Of a stretch of DNA of 64,000 bases, positions 1 to 8,143 are shown piece after piece (positions within the stretch are counted from its first letter, which is position 1; the number at the start of each line of letters is the position of its first letter). The translations under genes were made by a program, and so were the position numbers. The notes beneath the pieces were generated by a model, which saw nothing but the letters and a program-made list of their open reading frames with translations, searched no databases and was not told the origin of the DNA. The stretch lies in NCBI GenBank assembly GCA_947470805.1, contig CANIVU010000033.1:1-64000 (forward strand), read 5' to 3'. This DNA comes from Acidobacteriota bacterium (GTDB taxonomy: Bacteria; Acidobacteriota; Terriglobia; Bryobacterales; Bryobacteraceae).

Positions 1-1184
1 GTCAGATTGAACGGATCGGCCGTGAATTCCTTGCCAACGGCTTCGAATTCCAGCTCGGTGCCGGGTTCGACCTTGCCGGGCAGGAAACCCTTCTCGTCGA
101 TCTCGATGGTGATTTCCGGCGCCGAAGCGTCCGAAATACCAACAACGATCTTCTTCGGGTTCGTCGGCGGATCCATCGAAACAACCTTACCCTTGAACTT
201 CGGCAGGGCGGCGCCCTTCAGCTGTTCGGAGTACGCGGCACCACCGGCGCCCGTCAGTTCCTGCTTCATCTGAACCCAGATGGCCAGCTGCGGGTTGGTC
301 TTCTTCAGATCTTCCAACTGCTCGATATCTTCCTGCTGCTTGGTCTTGATCGCGAAACCGTCGACCGGGAACACCTCAGCGGCCGCCTTGGCCTTCAGTT
401 CATCCATTCCCTTTTTGTCGCCGCGATACTGCGGGTAAACACGCCCGAAGTAGTCGCACACTTTAGCCTTCTGATCGGCCGGAGCGGCGCCTTCGCCTTC
501 CAGACCGCAAGCCCGGGCAAAGTGATAGATCGCGAAAGCCTGCTTTTCCTGTTTGCGCTGGCTCAGGATTGCCGAGCCCAACTGGTAGGAGAGCATCGCA
601 TTCTTCGGCGTAACCTTCAGGATATTGCCGATGCGCTGTTCCACCTGCGGCCAGTCTTTCTTAACGGTGGCGGTGTAGACCAGAACTTGCAGTGCCTTCA
701 TCTGCGCGTCGGCTTTCTGCTTGCCCCACGCGTCGTCAGCGGCGCCCTGTGGCTTTTTCCCGGCGGCAAAAAACTCATCCAGATTGGACAGCATCATATT
801 GGCTGCCTTCTCGCCTTCTTCCATCACGGCGGCGTCGGTCGAACCCATCGACAACACCAGCAACGTGATGTAGTACGGACCCGTGAAGTTCTTCGGGTCG
901 GCCGCGGTCATCTCCTTGGCCGTGTCAAACATCTCCTTGGCTTTTCCAAGTTGCTGGTAGGTGACCAGATAGGCCCCCAACCGTTGCCAGCCGAAATTCG
1001 TCTTGGGATACTTCTGCTTCCACTGGTTCAGAAGTTCCAGCTTCTTTGCCGGATCGGTTGCTTTTCCGATCTGCTCGGCGACAAGCTCATACTCGCCCCG
1101 ATCGACCCAGTCTGTAGCCTGACCGAAAAGCGCGGCTGTTGCCAACGCGATCCCCACTAGCAATCTTGATTTTTTGAAAAGCAC
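1..1184 (-). CDS. secreted TPR-like repeat protein (3' end outside window)
   Basis: Reading the minus strand from a GTG at 1184 gives an uninterrupted frame of about 394 codons that runs off the left edge. The start is chosen because GGGAGG lies 6 nt upstream. The product begins with a short basic stretch and a hydrophobic signal segment (about residues 2-21, ending near AALFGQ). Helical repeat units follow with TPR-like spacing (for example YPKTNFGWQRLGAYLVTYQQ), so the protein is probably exported to the periplasm. Residues from about 330 onward look beta-rich (VVSMDPPTNPKKIVVGIS), perhaps a separate C-terminal domain. TPR proteins usually scaffold protein contacts; no catalytic motif is visible. 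The gene is divergent from the symporter at 1444. The exact role is unknown and the C-terminus is missing. Confidence 0.8.
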   Translation of the reverse strand, partial: MLFKKSRLLVGIALATAALFGQATDWVDRGEYELVAEQIGKATDPAKKLELLNQWKQKYPKTNFGWQRLGAYLVTYQQLGKAKEMFDTAKEMTAADPKNFTGPYYITLLVLSMGSTDAAVMEEGEKAANMMLSNLDEFFAAGKKPQGAADDAWGKQKADAQMKALQVLVYTATVKKDWPQVEQRIGNILKVTPKNAMLSYQLGSAILSQRKQEKQAFAIYHFARACGLEGEGAAPADQKAKVCDYFGRVYPQYRGDKKGMDELKAKAAAEVFPVDGFAIKTKQQEDIEQLEDLKKTNPQLAIWVQMKQELTGAGGAAYSEQLKGAALPKFKGKVVSMDPPTNPKKIVVGISDASAPEITIEIDEKGFLPGKVEPGTELEFEAVGKEFTADPFNL

Positions 1185-1271
1185 CGAATGCCTCCCGTCC
1201 TTTAATTCCGGCACCGCGCTGCGGGCCTCGTGACCGACTCAAAGTTTTGGCCCGAACACGATCAATGCCGG

Positions 1272-1301
1272 AGTATAACGAAGTTTGGAAGGTTGAAGCA
1301 A
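1272..1301 (-). promoter_or_regulatory. sigma-70-like promoter for the TPR gene
   Basis: On the minus strand TTGCTT and TATACT are separated by 18 nt, about 85 nt upstream of the GTG at 1184. This is a good match to a -35/-10 pair. It implies an untranslated leader of roughly 80 nt. Confidence 0.5.
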
Positions 1302-1443
1302 CACCTCCACTCCGTGTCATTTCCTAGCACTGCTCGGATGGCTTCCTTGCATTCTACCCTGCAATTCATCTCTTAGATGGAGCCGCTGCCGGATTTGTTC
1401 CACGAACCCCAAATTACTGGCTATGCTAGACTCCCTTTTTCCC

Positions 1444-2898
1444 ATGCGTTTCCTCGATCTCGGCGTCATTCTGGCCTACCTCATCGGCATCACCTGGTTC
1501 GGCTCCCGGTTTCGGAGCAGCCAGAAGACGCTGAAGGACTACTTTTTAGGTGGACGCACTGCGCCCTGGTGGGCCATCGCCTTTTCCATCGTTTCCGCGG
1601 AAACCAGCACGCTCACCGTCATCGGCACTCCGGGAATTGCCTTCCGCGGCGACCTTGGCTTTCTGCAGGTCGTCCTCGGCTATCTTGCCGCACGCCTCGT
1701 CATCTCGACGTTGTTCTTGCCCCACTATTTCCGCGGGGAAATGTACACCGCCTACGAGTTGATGCAGCGGCGCTTCGGCCCCAACATTCGAAAGCTCACC
1801 GCCGGCAGCTTTCTCCTTCTGCGCTCCCTTGCCGAAGGCGTCCGCGTGTTCGCCATCTCCATCGTCATCTCCATCATCCTGGGCACCGGCGAGATGAGTT
1901 CCATTCTGTTAATTGTCGCCCTGACCCTCTTCTATACCTTTGAAGGCGGCATGGAGGCAGTGATCTGGACAGACGTCGTTCAGATGTTCCTCTACGTCGG
2001 GGGCGCCATCATCAGCCTGTTCGTCATCGTGCAGCAGATCCCGCAGGGCTGGGATCACATCTGGCAGGTGGCCGGAGCCGCCAACAAACTGCGAGTCTTC
2101 GACTTCCGGTTCGAATGGTCGACGGAGTTTTTCGCCCGCCCCTATAGCTTCTGGGCCGGTGTCATCGGCGGCTGCTTTCTCACCACCGCCAGCCATGGAA
2201 CGGAACAACTCATGGTCCAACGGTTGCTTTCCGCCAAATCCCAGGACGAGAGCCGCTGGGCGCTATTCGGCAGCTGGTTCGTCATCTTTTTCCAATTCGC
2301 CCTGTTCCTGCTGATCGGCCTCATCCTCTATGTGTTCTATCAGGACACCGGACGCGCCGCCCCAACTGTTCCTGACCGCATCTATCCCCAGTTCATTTGG
2401 GAATTCCTTCCCCCAGGCGTCGCGGGCCTGGTCATGGCCGCCATTCTCGCCGCCGCCATGTCGAATCTCAGCGCCGCGCTCAACTCGCTCGCCTCCACCA
2501 CCGTCATGGATTTCTGGAAACCCCTCGCCCGTAAGGAGCGTTCCGAAGCCGACTACCTGCGCATCGCCCGCTGGGTGACCGTCTTTTGGGGAGGCGTACT
2601 GCTGGTCATCGCGTTCCTCGCCCGGCAAGTCCAATCCGTGCTGGAATACGGCCTCGGCATCGCATCGATTGTCTATGGAGCTCTCCTCGGCACATTCCTG
2701 TTGGGCGTACTCACCACGCGGGTCGGCGAACGCGCCGCCATGTGTGGCATGGCCGCCGGACTCTCCATTAACTTGTATTTGAAGTTCGGTACTACCGTCG
2801 CCTGGACCTGGTACGTGCTCATCGGCACGGCAGCGACGTTTACTACGGCATGGCTTGCGTCCTTCGTCCTGCCTCGGGAGAATACTCAAAATGTCTGA
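1444..2898 (+). CDS. sodium:solute symporter family transporter
   Basis: Multi-pass inner-membrane protein of about 484 residues with 12-13 hydrophobic segments and the SSS-family layout. The N-terminal helix (DLGVILAYLIGITWFGSRF) is followed by a conserved-looking loop with DYFLGGRTAPWWAIAFS and the helix SAETSTLTVIGTPG. Members couple substrate uptake (sugars, amino acids, organic acids) to the sodium gradient; the substrate cannot be told from sequence. An in-frame ATG at 1423 would add 7 residues. I prefer 1444 because it begins directly before the first helix, but neither has a clear ribosome-binding site. A TATGCT hexamer lies near 1421. The stop codon overlaps the start of the following permease, so the two are probably co-transcribed. 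Confidence 0.85.
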   Translation: MRFLDLGVILAYLIGITWFGSRFRSSQKTLKDYFLGGRTAPWWAIAFSIVSAETSTLTVIGTPGIAFRGDLGFLQVVLGYLAARLVISTLFLPHYFRGEMYTAYELMQRRFGPNIRKLTAGSFLLLRSLAEGVRVFAISIVISIILGTGEMSSILLIVALTLFYTFEGGMEAVIWTDVVQMFLYVGGAIISLFVIVQQIPQGWDHIWQVAGAANKLRVFDFRFEWSTEFFARPYSFWAGVIGGCFLTTASHGTEQLMVQRLLSAKSQDESRWALFGSWFVIFFQFALFLLIGLILYVFYQDTGRAAPTVPDRIYPQFIWEFLPPGVAGLVMAAILAAAMSNLSAALNSLASTTVMDFWKPLARKERSEADYLRIARWVTVFWGGVLLVIAFLARQVQSVLEYGLGIASIVYGALLGTFLLGVLTTRVGERAAMCGMAAGLSINLYLKFGTTVAWTWYVLIGTAATFTTAWLASFVLPRENTQNV

Positions 2899-4234
2899 AC
2901 TGAAACGTGATTTAGGTGTCTGGGGGGCGGCGTCCATCGTCGTCGGAACGGTCATCGGCAGCGGCATCTTCCTCGTGCCGAAAAGCATGGTGATGAACGT
3001 CGGATCGGCCGAAATGGTCATCTTCGTCTTTATTTTTGGTGGACTTCTTTCCCTCGCCGGCGCGCTCACCTACGCCGAACTTTCAGCCGCCATGCCGGAA
3101 GCCGGTGGTGAATACGTCTACCTCCGGGAAGCGTACGGGCCCTTTTTCGCGTTCCTTTACGGGTGGACCCAGATGTGGGTCGCTAAAAGCGGGTCGATCG
3201 CCACGCTGGCCACGGCGTTCTTCACCTACATGGCCAACTTCTTTCCCGCGCTCGAAGGCGTGATCACCGAAGTACACCTCCCCATCCTCGGCCTGCTCAC
3301 CATCAAGTCCGGCCAAATCTTTGCCATGGTCGTCGTCGCGCTCCTCGGCTGGCTCAACTACTATGGCGTCCGCGTCGGTGGCAACGTCCAGGTCGGTGTG
3401 ACCATCGTCAAGGTCGGGCTAATCGCACTGCTGATCATCGTCGGGCTCACCTTCTCCGGCGGCACCACCGCGAATTTCACTACCAGCATCCCCGCCGCCG
3501 GCGGCGTCGCTGGATTCTTTGCCGCCCTCGTTGCAGCGCTCTGGGCGTACGACGGCTGGAACAACGTCAGCATGGTCTCCTCGGAAATCAAAAATCCCCA
3601 AAAGAACCTGCCCCTCGCCCTCGTCTTCGGCACCCTCGCCGTGATGGCGATCTATATCCTCGCCAATCTTGCCTACTTCTACGTGCTCCCTGCCTCGGGC
3701 GTCGCCGGCAGTGACCGTGTCGCCGCCGAAATGATGCGCCGCATCTGGGGTGCCGGCGGTGCCAACGCCGTCAGCGTCGCCGCCATGATCTCCATCTTCG
3801 CCGCCCTCAATGGCTCCATCCTGACCGGATCCCGCGTTCCCTACGCCATGGCCCGCGACGGGCTGTTCTTCAAGTCCATCGGCGAAGTCCACCCCAAGTA
3901 CTTCACCCCGGCCAACTCCATCATCGCCCTCAGTGCCTGGTCCATGCTCCTCATTCTCAGCGGCGGTTATGACCAACTCTTTACCTACGTCATCTTCGCC
4001 TCCTGGATTCTCTACGGCATGGCCACCGCCTCCGTCATCGTGCTTCGCCGCAAACGGCCCGACCTGCCCAGGCCCTACCGGGCCGTCGGCTACCCGGTCA
4101 TTCCCATCGTTTTTGTACTCGTCGCTATCGCCCTAATCCTCTCCACTCTTCAAAAGTCCCCCCGCGAAAGCCTGCTCGGCCTCGGCATCATGGCTACCGG
4201 AATCCCCTTTTATCTGCACTGGAAGAAGAAATAA
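2891..4234 (+). CDS. APC-family amino acid permease
   Basis: 447-residue membrane protein with about 12 transmembrane segments. The N-terminal GAASIVVGTVIGSGIFLVPK is the classic first-helix glycine motif of the amino acid/polyamine/organocation superfamily (LAT/basic amino acid antiporter group). A later helix carries LWAYDGWNNVSMVSSEIKNP, which also matches these transporters. It should exchange or import amino acids across the inner membrane; specificity is not readable. The start at 2891 overlaps the symporter stop by 8 nt (ATGTCTGA), indicating translational coupling. The C-terminus ends in a lysine tail after the last helix. Confidence 0.87.
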   Translation: MSELKRDLGVWGAASIVVGTVIGSGIFLVPKSMVMNVGSAEMVIFVFIFGGLLSLAGALTYAELSAAMPEAGGEYVYLREAYGPFFAFLYGWTQMWVAKSGSIATLATAFFTYMANFFPALEGVITEVHLPILGLLTIKSGQIFAMVVVALLGWLNYYGVRVGGNVQVGVTIVKVGLIALLIIVGLTFSGGTTANFTTSIPAAGGVAGFFAALVAALWAYDGWNNVSMVSSEIKNPQKNLPLALVFGTLAVMAIYILANLAYFYVLPASGVAGSDRVAAEMMRRIWGAGGANAVSVAAMISIFAALNGSILTGSRVPYAMARDGLFFKSIGEVHPKYFTPANSIIALSAWSMLLILSGGYDQLFTYVIFASWILYGMATASVIVLRRKRPDLPRPYRAVGYPVIPIVFVLVAIALILSTLQKSPRESLLGLGIMATGIPFYLHWKKK

Positions 4235-4333
4235 CTCTCCTAAATTTGCCTTAATTGATAGGACTTTGGTTCCGATAGTACTCCCTTGTCTGCTTGGCAG
4301 TAGTACGCCATTTCGCCCCTATTGAAGGATTCT

Positions 4334-4349
4334 GTTCTAAAAATAGAAC
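4334..4349. promoter_or_regulatory. perfect 16-bp palindrome, candidate operator
   Basis: The sequence GTTCTAAAAATAGAAC is a perfect inverted repeat (GTTCTA-AAAA-TAGAAC). It sits in the 240-bp gap between the permease and the small gene at 4475. A dimeric repressor could bind here. The GTTC...GAAC ends recall LexA-type sites, but the spacing fits no consensus I can name with certainty. The rest of this gap holds only a weak hairpin near 4275-4307. Confidence 0.4.
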
Positions 4350-4417
4350 AAACCCCTTGAATTAGAGCGAAAAATTGGGTACAAACATGGTTAGTACACG
4401 AGCGATGCGCCAGTGTT

Positions 4418-4433
4418 GTTCTGAAAATAGGAA
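4418..4433. promoter_or_regulatory. second, degenerate copy of the palindromic site
   Basis: GTTCTGAAAATAGGAA matches the site at 4334 at most positions (same GTTCT, A-run and TAG core) and lies about 40 nt before the start of the 4475 gene. Two related sites 84 nt apart suggest cooperative binding of one regulator. Confidence 0.35.
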
Positions 4434-4474
4434 AATCGGAACGAGAACGCGGCGAAAGGAAAGCAGGAGCCCGA

Positions 4475-4711
4475 ATGGACGTTACGAAGATTCTCGAGCA
4501 ATTGCGCGAAGAACGGGATCAAATTGAGGCAGCGATTGTGACGCTCGAGCGTCTCGCACTCGGTCGCGGTAAGCGTCGGGGTCGTCCCCCGTCGTGGATG
4601 GTGGAGGCGCGCAAACGCACCAAGTCCGGTGACGAAATGTCCGCCGCCGATGTCATAGAAGCAGCCGTCGCCGCCAAAGGATCGCGCGGAAACAAAACCG
4701 CCAACGCCTAG
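4475..4711 (+). CDS. small coiled-coil protein with AT-hook-like motif
   Basis: 78-residue protein. Residues 1-30 form a charged amphipathic helix likely to be a coiled coil (ILEQLREERDQIEAAIVTLE). It is followed by a basic patch GKRRGRPPSW, which contains the RGRPP core typical of AT-hooks that bind the minor groove of AT-rich DNA. The C-terminus is Ala/Lys-rich. AGGAG lies 7 nt before the ATG. A nucleoid-associated or regulatory role is an inference from the motif. Its upstream region carries two copies of a palindromic site, so it may be self-regulated or part of a regulon. A strong terminator follows. Confidence 0.75.
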   Translation: MDVTKILEQLREERDQIEAAIVTLERLALGRGKRRGRPPSWMVEARKRTKSGDEMSAADVIEAAVAAKGSRGNKTANA

Positions 4712-4735
4712 CTGGCGTAGTTTTCAGCCAAAAAC

Positions 4736-4786
4736 AAAACGCCCCTGGCCGGATTCCAATTCCAAATCCCCGGCCAGGGGCGTTTT
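4736..4786. terminator. strong bidirectional intrinsic terminator
   Basis: A 17-bp perfect inverted repeat (AAAACGCCCCTGGCCGG and its complement) with a 17-nt loop. An A-run on one side and a T-run on the other let it end transcription from both the 4475 gene and the convergent gene at 4801-7128. Confidence 0.85.
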
Positions 4787-4800
4787 GCGTTTTCCTCGCG

Positions 4801-7128
4801 CTACTTGTAGATCAGGAACTTCGCCCGCCGCGCCGCGAACCCCGCCAGCTCATCCGCCTGCTGGTCCTGAATCACTCGCGGATCCTCCCCGTCCAAGATC
4901 ATGCGAATCGTCTCGGGATTGCCAATCAGTCCCTTGTTAATCTGCATGTCCATCTTACCGGGAAACAGCTTGTGGATCGCTGCTGCCAACTCTAAGCCCA
5001 ACCGGGTACTCCCGAACGCCTCGCGGTCGGTGATCACAAACCGCACGCCCGAAATCGTCTGCCCTTTGAAGTTGGACTCCTTGGGCGTAAATCGGGTCGG
5101 ATAAGCGCGCACCCCGGGAATCCGCCGGCCGTTGAGATAGGCCGCCAGTTTCGTCCCGTCGATCCAAGCCGCGCCCACCTGCTCAAAGGGTGCATCCGTT
5201 CCCCGTCCCACCGAGTAGTTCTTCGCTGCTTCCAGCATTCCGACACCGGGATACAACAGCGCGGCGTTTAGCGACCGCATGTTCGGGGAAAGGTCCACCC
5301 ATCCCAAACCCGTCGAGTCAAACCAATCCCCGCGTTGCCATCCCTTCATCGCCACCACGTCCAAACGCGACTTCATTCCCAACTCCGCCTGGAACAGCCG
5401 CGCCATCTCTCCGGCCGTCATTCCATGCCGCAGCGCAATCGTGTGAATTCCAACGAATGTCTCGCTGCCTTTGGTCAGCACCGGACCTTCTACTTTCACT
5501 CCATTCACCGGATTCGGCCGGTCCAGCACCATGAAGGGAACGCCCCGTTTGTCCAATTCCTCCATCGTGTTTCGCATCGTGCTCAAGTACGTATAAATAC
5601 GAGCGCCCACGTCCTGAATATCGAAAACTACTACATCAATCCCAGCCAGCATCGCCGCACTCGGCCGCCGGTTGGCGTCTTTGTACAGGCTCCAAATTTT
5701 CACCTTCGTCGCCGGGTCCACTGTGTCGCCAATCCCGTCGTGGTCTTCTTTGCCGAAAATCCCATGTTCCGGAGAATAAATGGCGCCCAATTTCACACCA
5801 GCTGCCACCATGACGTCGATATTCCGCTTCCCGTCCCGTGTCAGGCCCGTGTGATTCGTCACCAGCCCAACCCGCTTGCCCTGCAGCCGCGCAAACTTCT
5901 CGGCAACCAGGACATCCAATCCCGTCTCCACACTGCCGACCCGTCCAACGGCCCGCCGCACGCCGCCCATCGACTCGTTATAGCCATTCAATATCGCGCC
6001 CGGCGCATCCACGCCCAACGCCCCGGCGGCGATCGTCGCCACCCTTGCTCGCAGCGCCGTCACCGGCGGTCGCCTATGGGGATGAACGCTGTTAGTCAAC
6101 AGCACCACATAACCACCCGTGCCCGGGTCCACCCACAGCGAGGTCCCTGTAAAGCCCGTATGCCCAAACGAACCAATCGGAAACAGCTCGCCGCGATTGG
6201 CCGAAAACTGGGAATCGACGTCGAAACCCAATCCGCGAAGGACCGTTTGGTCGGCCGGCGTCTGCGGTTGGGTGAACTTTTCCACCGTCAACGGGCTGAA
6301 GAAACGTTTGCCGTCCAACTCGCCTTTTCCCAACAACATCCTCGCAAACCGGGCCAAGTCGGCCGCCGTCGTGAACAACCCCGCATGGCCAGCCACGCCA
6401 TTCATGAAGCGAGCCGTCGGGTCATGAACCACCCCGCGCAGCGGCGCCGCTATCTTCGGGTACAACTCGGTCGGCGCAATCCGCGTGCGCAACTCGGCCG
6501 GCGGATTGAACTGGGATTCGGTCATACCCATCGGCAGGAAAATCTCTTCGCGCGCAAACTCGCTCAACGGCTTTCCCGAGATCCGGCGCACCATCTCGCC
6601 CAACAGGACGAAGTTGATGTCGGAGTAAATAAACCGCTCGCCGGGTGCCGCCACCGGCTTGTCGATCAGGGCGCGCTGCACACCGGTCTGATATCCGCTC
6701 CACTCTGGAACCAGGTCTACATCCGGACGCATCCCCGAAAAATGGGTCAGCAACATGCGGACCGTAATGTCGCTCTTGCCGTGCTGAAACTCCGGCAGGT
6801 ACACGGTTACCTTGTCGCCCAAACGCACCTTGCCCTGTTCCACCAGCCGCATCATCGACGCCGTTGTCGCCACCACCTTCGTCAGCGAGGCCGCGTCGAA
6901 GATCGTGTCCATCGTCATCGGCTCTTTTGCCGGTGTCAGGCTCCGGTTCCCGTAGGCCTTCCGGTGCAGGATCTTGTCGTTCTGCCCAATCCAGGCCACC
7001 GCTCCCGGCATCTGGTCCGCCGCCAGTGCCTCCTCAATCACCCGATCGATGGCGTCCGAGCCGCCAAACCGCTCCTGGGCCGGCAATAGTACGCCAGCTA
7101 CCACCAAAAACAACGCTAATCCACGCAT
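4801..7128 (-). CDS. serine beta-lactamase-like / NamZ-type (DUF1343) fusion, secreted
   Basis: 775-residue two-domain protein with an N-terminal signal peptide (residues 1-17). Residues about 25-370 form a class C beta-lactamase/penicillin-binding-protein fold. The nucleophile motif is S81-L-T-K84, and Y168-S-D replaces the usual YxN. Residues about 405-775 match DUF1343, the family that includes exo-beta-N-acetylmuramidase NamZ (motifs GLVTNHTGLTRDG, YSPEHGIFG, FDIQDVGARIYTY). NamZ removes terminal MurNAc from peptidoglycan. In Bacillus subtilis namZ (ybbC) lies in a cell-wall recycling cluster that also encodes a separate beta-lactamase-like protein, so this may be a fusion of two partners. 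The ATG directly follows the stop of the pterin dehydratase gene (TAAATG). Confidence 0.88.
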   Translation of the reverse strand: MRGLALFLVVAGVLLPAQERFGGSDAIDRVIEEALAADQMPGAVAWIGQNDKILHRKAYGNRSLTPAKEPMTMDTIFDAASLTKVVATTASMMRLVEQGKVRLGDKVTVYLPEFQHGKSDITVRMLLTHFSGMRPDVDLVPEWSGYQTGVQRALIDKPVAAPGERFIYSDINFVLLGEMVRRISGKPLSEFAREEIFLPMGMTESQFNPPAELRTRIAPTELYPKIAAPLRGVVHDPTARFMNGVAGHAGLFTTAADLARFARMLLGKGELDGKRFFSPLTVEKFTQPQTPADQTVLRGLGFDVDSQFSANRGELFPIGSFGHTGFTGTSLWVDPGTGGYVVLLTNSVHPHRRPPVTALRARVATIAAGALGVDAPGAILNGYNESMGGVRRAVGRVGSVETGLDVLVAEKFARLQGKRVGLVTNHTGLTRDGKRNIDVMVAAGVKLGAIYSPEHGIFGKEDHDGIGDTVDPATKVKIWSLYKDANRRPSAAMLAGIDVVVFDIQDVGARIYTYLSTMRNTMEELDKRGVPFMVLDRPNPVNGVKVEGPVLTKGSETFVGIHTIALRHGMTAGEMARLFQAELGMKSRLDVVAMKGWQRGDWFDSTGLGWVDLSPNMRSLNAALLYPGVGMLEAAKNYSVGRGTDAPFEQVGAAWIDGTKLAAYLNGRRIPGVRAYPTRFTPKESNFKGQTISGVRFVITDREAFGSTRLGLELAAAIHKLFPGKMDMQINKGLIGNPETIRMILDGEDPRVIQDQQADELAGFAARRAKFLIYK

Positions 7129-7419
7129 TTATTGAAGCCTTTTCGCCAATTCTTCCAGTTTTTCAGCCAGCAAAATGTCCTTTGCCGTGATCCCGCCGGC
7201 GTCGTGCGTCGTCAAATCCACCACGACCCGGTTCCATACGTTGGACCATTCCGGATGATGGTTCATCGCCTCGATCGCGATCGCAGCGGTAGCCATGAAC
7301 CCAAACGCATGAACAAAATCCGGGAACTGGTACTCCCGGTGCAATTTCTCGTCGCGTACCACCCAACCGGGCAGGGAATCGACGGCCGCCGCCAACGCAG
7401 TTTCAGTAAGTTTGGCCAT
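7129..7419 (-). CDS. pterin-4a-carbinolamine dehydratase
   Basis: 96 residues, the normal length for the PhhB/DCoH family. The active-site region EAMNHHPEWSNVWNRVVVDL carries the paired histidines and the PEW signature, and the later TTHDAGGIT matches the second conserved block. The enzyme dehydrates 4a-hydroxytetrahydrobiopterin, regenerating the cofactor of aromatic amino acid hydroxylases. No hydroxylase is encoded nearby. Its stop codon abuts the start of the beta-lactamase/NamZ fusion, so the two are translationally coupled although their functions look unrelated. Confidence 0.93.
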   Translation of the reverse strand: MAKLTETALAAAVDSLPGWVVRDEKLHREYQFPDFVHAFGFMATAAIAIEAMNHHPEWSNVWNRVVVDLTTHDAGGITAKDILLAEKLEELAKRLQ

Positions 7420-7573
7420 TTATCTCCATCGTACGCGTATTCCGCTGGCCGCAGAGCTCACCGGATTTCACAGAAAGAAAAAATTTCCATTTTGTGATGA
7501 CAACTTCCGCCGGGCGAATCCGCATAGAGGAAAGATGGTGTATCCGGGCGAGGGGATGTCGAGGGCAGAGACG

Positions 7574-8143
7574 ATGGACCCCGGGCCGATTACCGTGCTT
7601 CTCCGCCGTTGGCGCACCGGCGATTCCGCTGCCGCCGAAGAACTCACCGCGCTGATTTATCCCGAGTTGTGCCAGTTGGCCCGCGCCCGCCTCGCCGTCC
7701 GGCGCGATGACGGCCTCTCTCCCACCGAACTCGTCCACGAGGCCTTTCTTCGGCTTGCCCAGCAACGACAACCCGAGTGGGCCAATCGGTCCCACTTCTT
7801 CTACATTTGCGCCCGGCTTATGCGGCAGATTCTGGTCGATCTCTCCCGCGAACGCCTCACCATCAAACGAGGCGAAGGCCGCCGCGATCTCGATCTCGAC
7901 AGCCTCGAATTCACCCTGCCCCAACGGGGCCTCTCCATCCTGGCGCTCAACGATGCGCTCCTTGCACTTGCCGATTTCGCCCCCCGCAAAGCCCAGACGA
8001 TCGAAATGCGATATTTTGGCGGCATGACGGCCGATGAAATTGCCGATCTTACCGGAGTCGCCGCCGCCACCGTCGTCCGCGATCTTCGTGCCGCCAAAGC
8101 CTGGTTGCGGGTCCACATGGCAGCTCCGAGGCAACCCGAATGA
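7574..8143 (+). CDS. ECF RNA polymerase sigma factor (TIGR02999-like)
   Basis: About 189 residues from the ATG at 7574. Region 2 holds LTALIYPELCQLARARL and LVHEAFLRL; region 4 holds IEMRYFGGMTADEIADLTG followed by a helix-turn-helix (ATVVRDLRAAKAWL). This fits the Acidobacteria/Planctomycetes ECF subfamily usually partnered with Ser/Thr kinases. In-frame ATGs at 7535 and 7556 are possible starts; GAGGG stands 8-9 nt before 7574. The stop overlaps the kinase start as ATGA. The likely role is directing polymerase to a small regulon under control of the kinase encoded next to it. Confidence 0.87.
   Translation: MDPGPITVLLRRWRTGDSAAAEELTALIYPELCQLARARLAVRRDDGLSPTELVHEAFLRLAQQRQPEWANRSHFFYICARLMRQILVDLSRERLTIKRGEGRRDLDLDSLEFTLPQRGLSILALNDALLALADFAPRKAQTIEMRYFGGMTADEIADLTGVAAATVVRDLRAAKAWLRVHMAAPRQPE

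Noticed and set aside
522-1160. Plus-strand frame of about 212 codons near the left edge
   Set aside because: It is antisense to the open minus-strand TPR gene, which has a ribosome-binding site, signal peptide and promoter.
5335-7089. Plus-strand open frame of about 580 codons
   Set aside because: Antisense to the beta-lactamase/NamZ fusion, with a His/Arg/Gln-rich low-complexity composition and no motif.
7440-7530. Possible additional copy of the 32-nt box before the first ECF gene
   Set aside because: GTGATGACAACTT resembles the first block loosely, but the second block is absent at the right distance.
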